Below the pieces are notes generated by a model. The model saw only the letters and a program-made list of their open reading frames with translations. It was not told the origin of the DNA and searched no databases. A stretch of DNA of 19,316 nt from an uncultured Clostridia bacterium (GTDB taxonomy: Bacteria > Bacillota > Clostridia > RUG12999), in the NCBI GenBank assembly GCA_949739095.1, contig CATIYX010000440.1:1-19316 (forward strand), given 5' to 3'. Made by a program: the position numbers and the translations under genes. Shown one piece after another: positions 14,594-19,316 of the stretch; position 1 is the first letter of the stretch, and each line of letters begins with the position of its first letter.

Positions 14594-15337
14594 CTATTCC
14601 CATTTGAAATATTTTAAAGAAATAGCACTACACATGACCGTAATCGTTATCATAACAATTATAGGAACTATCATTCCGCTAATCGGTAAACCTAAAGATG
14701 CGGCTTTCAACAATTTTATTCCCTGCGTCAACGGTAAAATATCAACAACTGTCCGAAGCGTCACGGGCATGACCTCATATGGAATTGTTGCACCGGAAAA
14801 TATCAACATCGGAAAATATAATATGCTTGCAATTATGCTTGCAATCTTTGTGTTTGGGGCAATACCACCTACCATCATACCAATGCTGAACATAGATATC
14901 ATAACGAAAAGATATCCGCCCAAAAAACAGGCATAGGAACCGCGGAACTGCATTCCAAAGAAAATAACTGCTGTAGTATATAACAGCACAAGCGAACTGA
15001 ATGCATATAACATATAAATAGTCACTTGCACCACTAAAATCATCGCCGGGTTAACAGGTGTTACCTGATAGCGTTTCAGAATACCTTTGCTGCGGTAATC
15101 TGATATCACGAGCGGCAGTCCCATAACTCCGCCAGCGCAAACTGCAATCGTCGAAAGTGCACCAAAAGACTGCTCCAGAAATGTATAATCCGCTCCTTCA
15201 AAAGCAGACCGGTTTCCATATAGAATGCCGAGAATCACCAATACCACCAACGGCATACAAATCGCAAACAGAAACATATCCATTCCCCGCAACGATAATT
15301 TACCTTCTGTTTTCAACATTGTTCTAAATGCTTTCAT
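14594..15337 (-). CDS. ABC-2 type transporter permease
   Basis: A 247-residue integral membrane protein with about six hydrophobic helices (roughly 22-40, 58-76, 105-130, 137-160, 165-187 and 220-240), the normal size and layout for the permease of a two-gene ABC-2 drug or peptide exporter. The SDYRSKGILKRYQVTPV stretch between helices 2 and 3 matches the coupling region of the ABC2_membrane family. Its start overlaps the ATPase gene by 14 bases, with AGGAGG nine bases upstream, so they form one transporter. The substrate cannot be told from sequence; nearby genes give no clue beyond the MerR regulator. Confidence 0.9.
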   Translation of the reverse strand: MKAFRTMLKTEGKLSLRGMDMFLFAICMPLVVLVILGILYGNRSAFEGADYTFLEQSFGALSTIAVCAGGVMGLPLVISDYRSKGILKRYQVTPVNPAMILVVQVTIYMLYAFSSLVLLYTTAVIFFGMQFRGSYACFLGGYLFVMISMFSIGMMVGGIAPNTKIASIIASILYFPMLIFSGATIPYEVMPVTLRTVVDILPLTQGIKLLKAASLGLPISGMIVPIIVMITITVMCSAISLKYFKWE

Positions 15338-16055
15338 CTATTCTTTCCTCCTCTGTATACCAAAGATATGCCTCCTCAAATTTCTCATATGGACTGCTTT
15401 GGATCGCTTCCGAAACCGTGCCATGAAAAACAGTTTTTCCTTTTTTCAAAATGCAAATATCATCACATAACGCTTCTACCTCCTCCATAAAATGGGAAGT
15501 TAAAAAAATAGTTAACCCTTTTTCTTTCAGACTTGAAAGGATTTTCCATACTTTCCGCCGCGCCGCTGCATCAAGTCCTGTAGACAATTCATCCAAAAAA
15601 ATGACTTCTGGGACCGGTATGAGGGCAAGAACAATAAACAGGCGCTGCCGCTGCCCGCCGGACAACTCTTTGACAGGGCTATTCTGTTTGTCCATGATGT
15701 CAAATTGGTATAACAAGTCTAATGGTTCTGCCGCCGCTTTGTATAGCGATGCCACCGTCTCACAAAGTTCTGCAACTGTAATGTTATCCTGATAGTTCAT
15801 TTCCTGGAATTGTATCCCTACTTTTTCAAACAGTTTTTTACGGTCCGAAATAGGATTCATCCCCAAAATAGAAACCTCTCCACTGTCCGCTTTCTTTGTT
15901 CCCAACATACATTCAATTGCCGTACTTTTTCCGGCACCATTGGCGCCGAGCAGTCCAAAAGCAGTACCACGTCTTACTGTTACTGTGAAACTATCCATGA
16001 CAAGCTGTTCGCCATAAGATTTCATAAGTTTCTTTGCCTTGATTATTTCCTGCAT
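15324..16055 (-). CDS. ABC transporter ATP-binding protein
   Basis: A 243-residue ATPase with every core motif: Walker A GANGAGKST (37-45), Q-loop at about Q84, signature LSGGQ (131-135), Walker B VIFLDE (151-156) and switch histidine about H188 (LTSHFMEE). It drives the permease encoded directly downstream. AAAGGAGG lies eight bases before the ATG. The gene starts 71 bases after the MerR-type regulator and behind a strong hairpin (16081-16118); the leader between them may be where the regulator acts. Resembles the CcmA/DrrA-type exporters; substrate unknown. Confidence 0.93.
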   Translation of the reverse strand: MQEIIKAKKLMKSYGEQLVMDSFTVTVRRGTAFGLLGANGAGKSTAIECMLGTKKADSGEVSILGMNPISDRKKLFEKVGIQFQEMNYQDNITVAELCETVASLYKAAAEPLDLLYQFDIMDKQNSPVKELSGGQRQRLFIVLALIPVPEVIFLDELSTGLDAAARRKVWKILSSLKEKGLTIFLTSHFMEEVEALCDDICILKKGKTVFHGTVSEAIQSSPYEKFEEAYLWYTEEERIDESI

Positions 16056-16080
16056 AACCTTTCCTCCTTTATTTCTATAT

Positions 16081-16118
16081 AAAAAAGTTTACCACCAACA
16101 GAAACATTGGTGGTAAAC
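16081..16118 (-). terminator. terminator or attenuator between merR-type gene and ABC genes
   Basis: Minus strand: GTTTACCACCAA - 8 bases - TTGGTGGTAAAC, a perfect 12-bp stem (16107-16118 with 16087-16098), followed by TTTTTTATATAG. It is a textbook Rho-independent terminator for the regulator gene, yet lies only 26 bases before the ATPase start codon, leaving almost no room for a separate promoter. It may therefore work as a partial terminator or a regulated one. Confidence 0.8.
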
Positions 16119-16126
16119 TGGAGGGT

Positions 16127-16870
16127 TTAAGAAAATTTTATTTTCATATCATTCAATTTATCTAATAATTTTTTTGCATTATTTTCCGCTTCTGTCAAAG
16201 AAGTTATCAGTCTATCGCACACTGTAACAACATCCGTATCCACTTGCGGAGTGTCCAGCGCCCGCTTGATATCTGTATTCGGATTTTCTGAAAACTGAAG
16301 CAACATACGTAAAATTGCTTCCATGGAATAATTGGCACACCGCAACGAACGAATGACCTTCAATCGCCGTATTTCCCTTTCGGTGTACACCCGATATCCA
16401 TTATGTCTGCGTTTCACCGTTAATAGCCCATTCATTTCCCAATTTCTTAAGGTATCCATCGAAATATTCAAATATACCGAAACCTCTTTTCTTTTCCAAA
16501 CACATTTATTTTCTGTTGGTTCACCAGATAGAATCTGTCCTGCAATTTTGGTCGCCTCTTCCGCATTTGCACGCTCCTGCCGGAGCTGCTCTAAATACTC
16601 CTGCGTGAGCTGTAATGCTCTATCAAAATCACCCGTTGCTGCTGTTTTGACCATTTCGACCATTTTCTTCCGCAAACCATTTTGCAATATCTCACTTTGA
16701 AATGCAAGACGTGCAAGCTGAAACTGTGCAACATGGAAATCCGTAAATATACGGTATCCATTGGGTAAACGCTGCGGCTTTGGTATCAACTCCCACGATT
16801 CATATAACCGAACTGTATTGGGATGTATGCCAATCATTGCTGCAATTTCAGCAGTTCTATAAGTGTTCAT
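16127..16870 (-). CDS. transcriptional regulator with two MerR-type DNA-binding domains
   Basis: A 247-residue protein with two MerR winged-helix domains: residues about 3-45 (RTAEIAAMIGIHPNTVRLYE then LPNGYRIFT) and about 122-165 (KRKEVSVYLNISMDTLRNWE then HNGYRVYTE). Each has the typical helix-turn-helix plus GYRxY wing. The helical segment between them (about 60-115) and the C-terminal helix (about 218-244) would set the spacing or dimerise. Usual MerR proteins have one such domain and a separate effector domain, so this is a tandem form; it shows no effector-binding domain. ATG 16870 has GGAG about 10 bases upstream. Located just upstream of the ABC exporter, which it probably controls. 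Confidence 0.88.
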   Translation of the reverse strand: MNTYRTAEIAAMIGIHPNTVRLYESWELIPKPQRLPNGYRIFTDFHVAQFQLARLAFQSEILQNGLRKKMVEMVKTAATGDFDRALQLTQEYLEQLRQERANAEEATKIAGQILSGEPTENKCVWKRKEVSVYLNISMDTLRNWEMNGLLTVKRRHNGYRVYTEREIRRLKVIRSLRCANYSMEAILRMLLQFSENPNTDIKRALDTPQVDTDVVTVCDRLITSLTEAENNAKKLLDKLNDMKIKFS

Positions 16871-17091
16871 TATTTATCATCTCCGTCCCCCAAAAGCTTT
16901 TACACCTGACTGCACGGAAGCTTTTTGGTTTATGATAATGATATCACAAATCAAAAGTCTGGTGTTATAGTGGAGCGTTTCTTCATCAGAAATTCTATTA
17001 TTACCACAGCGTCGAAAAAATTCACTTTATAATGATATATCGTTCCCCACATTCATTATAAATCGCTTGAATAGCAACCGCCGCAATATTT
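16871..17091. other. intergenic region with two inverted repeats
   Basis: The regulator leader holds a hairpin, CCAAAAGCTT (16890-16899) with AAGCTTTTTGG (16918-16928), close to the ribosome site. Further right, TTTATAATGA (17026-17035) and TCATTATAAA (17053-17062) form a perfect 10-bp inverted repeat. No gene was found, and no promoter could be assigned with confidence. Confidence 0.4.
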
Positions 17092-17142
17092 TATATAAAA
17101 AATGACCCACAAGGATTTATGCGTTTCCTTGCAGGTCATTTT
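17092..17142 (-). terminator. terminator of the GH88 gene
   Basis: Minus strand hairpin: AAAATGACC (17134-17142) pairs with GGTCATTTT (17099-17107); after a 2x2 CA/CA mismatch, CAAGGA/TCCTTG continue the stem around a 10-base loop. The tail is TTTTTTATATAAAAT. It starts about 35 bases after the GH88 stop. Confidence 0.85.
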
Positions 17143-17176
17143 CATCAAATATCATTTTCTATGCCAACTATCTATT

Positions 17177-18394
17177 TTACCAATACGGATTCCATTTCTT
17201 TGTGAGACGCAGCAAGCCTTCCATATAATAGTAGTCGCCCCAAATGCAGCACTCATCGTCTCCCAGTCCGTCTCCTTCTTGTCCCTCGCGCGTTGTTTTC
17301 ACATACACGCCGTGTTTAAGCAGTCCGTTAGATTCCTCCTGCGTTGTACGATATTCCTGTGCCAGATGCATCATCATATCTCCCGCAGCATTTCGATATA
17401 ACAGCTTATGTTCATCTTCATCCGGCAAGTGTTCCGCAAGCTCCAACAGTCCACAGGCAATCACGGGCGCGGCCGAAGAATCGCGTGCATCATCGTCTCC
17501 TGTAAAAATGAAATCCCAAGTGCATACATGGTCAGATGGAAGCCGGTTTAAAGAATAGTTTGCCACACGTTTACCCATTTCCAAAAATTCAGGGTCCAAC
17601 GTATAGCGGTATGCCAACGCAAGACCATATATAACCCACGACTGTCCCCGCGACCAACAGGAATCATCATTATATCCCTGTCCCTGACTTCCTCTGCCCG
17701 GTTCGCCGGTAAGTTCATCAATTTGGAAAATCTGATAAGTAGAAGCATCATCCCGAATCATATAATTGCAGACTTGCGTAATGTGGCTGAGCGCTTTTCT
17801 GTAATAGTCATGGTCACCGGTAGTCTGCGCTGCCCAAAACAACAGCGGAATGTTCATGGAGCAATCAATGATAAAGGTCCCTTGCGGATTCCAGTCCCGC
17901 ACCTGAATAATTCCAGCACCTTCACTGAAGCGTTTTGCCAGTTGTTCCGCCGCACGCAGTCCCAGTTCCTTTGCTTTTTCTGCACCAGTCACTTTATATT
18001 GTGCTACAATCGAAGGCGTATAAATGAACCCAATATCATGATGGGACAAAAATTGAAACTTATCCAGCCGTTCTTTATAGTCATCATACTGTGCTTCCGC
18101 AACCGCGCGGAACAATTCATTGCCCGTCAATTCATAGCTTGCCCAAAGCATTCCTGTCCAAAAACCTTCCACCCAGTCATTTCCGTTTTTCTGTTTGCCA
18201 TAAATCAAATTTTCACTGGATGCCATTGGGTAATCATGTACAAATTCGCTTAAATTTGCAAGAATCTGGTCTGTGGCACTACTCACAGCCTCCTCTAAAA
18301 ATGCAGAATCATAGCGGAATTGTTGTGGATTTTTTACCTGTTCAAAGGTTACACGCTCCCTATTTTTCATATCACTACGCCCTTTCGTATTCAT
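17177..18394 (-). CDS. glycoside hydrolase family 88, unsaturated glucuronyl hydrolase
   Basis: A 405-residue alpha/alpha-barrel enzyme that removes the unsaturated uronic acid from disaccharides released by polysaccharide lyases (for example from chondroitin, hyaluronan or gellan). The likely catalytic pair is D120 (SHHDIGF) and D177 (IIDCSMNIPLL), matching D88 and D149 of the Bacillus enzyme; W247-S-R-G-Q-S-W is another family motif. There is no signal peptide, so it works in the cytoplasm on imported disaccharide. ATG 18394 (AGGTGG 12 bases upstream) and ATG 18370 (AAAGGG 10 bases upstream) are both possible starts. No lyase, sulfatase or sugar transporter is in the window, so it appears to be a single-gene unit with its own promoter and terminator. 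Confidence 0.92.
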   Translation of the reverse strand: MNTKGRSDMKNRERVTFEQVKNPQQFRYDSAFLEEAVSSATDQILANLSEFVHDYPMASSENLIYGKQKNGNDWVEGFWTGMLWASYELTGNELFRAVAEAQYDDYKERLDKFQFLSHHDIGFIYTPSIVAQYKVTGAEKAKELGLRAAEQLAKRFSEGAGIIQVRDWNPQGTFIIDCSMNIPLLFWAAQTTGDHDYYRKALSHITQVCNYMIRDDASTYQIFQIDELTGEPGRGSQGQGYNDDSCWSRGQSWVIYGLALAYRYTLDPEFLEMGKRVANYSLNRLPSDHVCTWDFIFTGDDDARDSSAAPVIACGLLELAEHLPDEDEHKLLYRNAAGDMMMHLAQEYRTTQEESNGLLKHGVYVKTTREGQEGDGLGDDECCIWGDYYYMEGLLRLTKKWNPYW

Positions 18395-18441
18395 GATTTT
18401 TTACCCACCTATTAATAGTGATGCTTTTTCAATGTCGTTCT

Positions 18442-18470
18442 ATTTTACTATAAATATTTTTTTAAAGCAA
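18442..18470 (-). promoter_or_regulatory. candidate promoter of the GH88 gene
   Basis: Minus strand: -35 TTGCTT (18465-18470), 17-base spacer, -10 TAAAAT (18442-18447). The -10 is good, the -35 has only TTG, so this is a moderate call. Start would be near 18435, about 40 bases before the ATG. Confidence 0.45.
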
Positions 18471-18633
18471 CATGCGCCAGATATTTTAATTTTTTAAAAA
18501 CAAGAATTAGCTTCTATTTCATCTATTATACGTTGATTATCACATTTATCCTTATTCATTTGTATTCTATTCGTCTATTTGTTATCCTTACACATATAAC
18601 GATAACGTCATCCAACTTATAACTTATTTCCAC

Positions 18634-18676
18634 CAAAAAAAAGATGTTCACCGCTTTGCAGTGAACATCTTTTTTT
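18634..18676 (-). terminator. terminator of the tRNA operon, fused to the tRNA-Tyr 3' end
   Basis: Minus strand: GATGTTCAC - TGCAAAGCG - GTGAACATC, a perfect 9-bp stem, extended by seven A-U pairs (A7 against T8). It begins directly after the encoded CCA of tRNA-Tyr, and the repeat can continue into the tRNA: CCACC at 18677-18681 matches GGTGG at 18630-18634. Confidence 0.9.
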
Positions 18677-18760
18677 GGTGGAGGGAGATGGATTCGAACC
18701 ATCGAAGTCGAAGACAACAGATTTACAGTCTGCCCCCTTTGGCCACTCGGGAACCCCTCC
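18676..18760 (-). tRNA. tRNA-Tyr (anticodon GTA)
   Basis: 85 bases including an encoded CCA. The acceptor stem GGAGGGG pairs with TCCCTCC (one G-U), anticodon loop CTGTAAA with flanking GA/TC gives GTA, the T-arm reads GGTTCGAATCC, and there is a long variable arm (TCTTCGACTTCGA region) as expected for a class II bacterial tRNA-Tyr. The D-arm contains GAGTGGCC. Transcribed after tRNA-Thr and followed at once by the terminator. Confidence 0.97.
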
Positions 18761-18784
18761 ATATTCAATTATATGAAACATGCA

Positions 18785-18802
18785 GGGCGCAAAAATGCGC
18801 CC
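18785..18802. other. GC-rich hairpin between the two tRNAs
   Basis: GGGCGCA-AAAA-TGCGCCC forms a perfect 7-bp stem, extendable with GCA/TGC beyond a two-base bulge. It sits in the 54-base spacer of the tRNA-Thr/tRNA-Tyr transcript and has no T-run, so it is more likely a processing or folding element than a terminator. Confidence 0.6.
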
Positions 18803-18814
18803 ACTGCTGTTTTC

Positions 18815-18890
18815 TGGAGCTGATGATGGGACTTGAACCCGCAACCTGCTGATTACAAATCAGCTGCTCTGCCAATTGAGCTACATCAGC
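18815..18890 (-). tRNA. tRNA-Thr (anticodon TGT)
   Basis: 76 bases with encoded CCA. The acceptor stem GCTGATG pairs with CATCAGC; the D-arm reads AGCTCAATTGGCAGAGC; the anticodon arm CTGATTTGTAATCAG carries TGT; the T-arm is GGGTTCAAGTCC. First gene of the tRNA transcript. Confidence 0.97.
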
Positions 18891-18929
18891 AAATCGACTG
18901 AAAAAGGACTACCTTTAACCGACTTCATT

Positions 18930-18958
18930 ATTATAGCACATGGATTTCCATTTGTCAA
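18930..18958 (-). promoter_or_regulatory. consensus promoter of the tRNA operon
   Basis: Minus strand: perfect -35 TTGACA (18953-18958), 17-base spacer, perfect -10 TATAAT (18930-18935) with extended TGC. Start would be near 18923, about 33 bases before tRNA-Thr. The strength fits a stable-RNA promoter. Confidence 0.9.
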
Positions 18959-19185
18959 TATCTTTTTTAAAAAATTATACTTCCTTTTCATACAATCGTT
19001 TTCTTCCACTACCACTCATTCTTTTCGCCAATCACAAAATTGCTCTGTCTCGTTCACTATCATCTATTATATATTGCACCATTTTTCTGTTCTTATTACT
19101 CTAACATCAATTCTTTTCTCAAACACAACCTAAAAATTTCTTGCTTATTTGAAATGCAGCATTGGGGTACAAAAAGAGTACAAAT
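18959..19185. other. intergenic stretch between the tRNA operon and rnpB
   Basis: AT-rich, pyrimidine-rich on the plus strand, with no ORF that has a ribosome site. Near its right end is a repeated GTACAAA (GGGGTACAAAAAGAGTACAAA, spanning 19165-19184 and neighbours). Confidence 0.4.
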
Positions 19186-19210
19186 AAAAAAGCGGCTTCC
19201 GTGAAGCCGC
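19186..19210 (-). terminator. terminator of rnpB
   Basis: Minus strand: GCGGCTTC - ACG - GAAGCCGC, a perfect 8-bp GC-rich stem (19203-19210 with 19192-19199), followed by TTTTTTATTTG. It lies about ten bases after the RNase P RNA 3' end. Confidence 0.92.
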
Positions 19211-19218
19211 ATATTTCC

Positions 19219-19316
19219 TGGTGTTGAGCAAGTCTATAAGCCGAGTTCTGTATTGGACAATCATCTATCTAGACCGCATATTACTATACGGTTCAAGCCA
19301 CCTACCTATTAGAAAC
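19219..19316 (-). ncRNA. rnpB: RNase P RNA (3' part, runs off right edge)
   Basis: The minus strand carries the conserved 3' portion of bacterial RNase P RNA: AGGTGGCTTGAACC, then GATGATTGTCC, then ACAGAACTCGGCTTATAG. These match the universal core near the 3' end (ACAGAAC-CGGCTTAT). The 3' end near 19219 is approximate, as the P1 strand that pairs with the 5' end is partly outside. RNase P removes 5' leaders from tRNA precursors such as the two encoded next to it. Confidence 0.93.

Noticed and set aside
14122..14617. Plus-strand ORFs after the peptidase gene
   Set aside because: No ribosome sites; they run through the inverted repeats and have no domain character.
1..19316. CRISPR arrays, insertion sequences, integrases
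   Set aside because: No regularly spaced direct repeats, transposase or recombinase motifs were seen on either strand.

Overview
The window looks like chromosomal DNA from an anaerobic member of the Clostridia (Bacillota), perhaps a gut Lachnospiraceae or Anaerotignaceae relative. This is inferred from strong AGGAGG ribosome binding sites, sigma-A promoters with TGn extended -10 elements, the recJ-relA-MBL-hemZ gene order, a two-piece cobalamin-dependent methionine synthase, and a GH88 hydrolase. No taxonomic marker is complete here, so the assignment is inferential.

Positions 1-10.6 kb are a long minus-strand housekeeping operon, read right to left from a good promoter at 10587-10615. The order is recJ (DNA repair exonuclease), relA ((p)ppGpp synthetase/hydrolase), an MBL-fold hydrolase, hemZ-type radical SAM enzyme, metF, a stand-alone MetH reactivation domain, and a MetH lacking that domain. 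The last four genes are tightly packed: hemZ/metF, metF/reactivation domain and reactivation domain/metH all overlap. The first 18 codons of pgk, with its own promoter, sit at the left edge.

Positions 10.6-14.6 kb are accessory. They hold several small genes of unknown function, including a 51-residue protein that is 35% cysteine. They also hold a compact regulatory locus: an XRE repressor, a downstream ImmA/IrrE-type metallopeptidase that is membrane-anchored and ends in an outside His/Cys domain, and a divergent operon (zinc ribbon plus a 145-residue unknown protein). The two divergent promoters lie back to back. This locus is the best candidate for something undescribed: it resembles the ImmR/ImmA repressor/antirepressor pair of integrative elements, but has no integrase and has a transmembrane sensor-like peptidase.

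Positions 14.6-17.1 kb hold a two-gene ABC-2 exporter and, upstream, a regulator with two MerR DNA-binding domains, separated by a strong hairpin. Positions 17.1-18.4 kb hold a single-gene GH88 unsaturated glucuronyl hydrolase with promoter and terminator. Positions 18.6-19.3 kb are stable RNAs, all on the minus strand: tRNA-Thr(UGT) then tRNA-Tyr(GTA) from a consensus promoter, and the 3' end of rnpB (RNase P RNA) running off the right edge. No CRISPR array, insertion sequence or integrase was seen.
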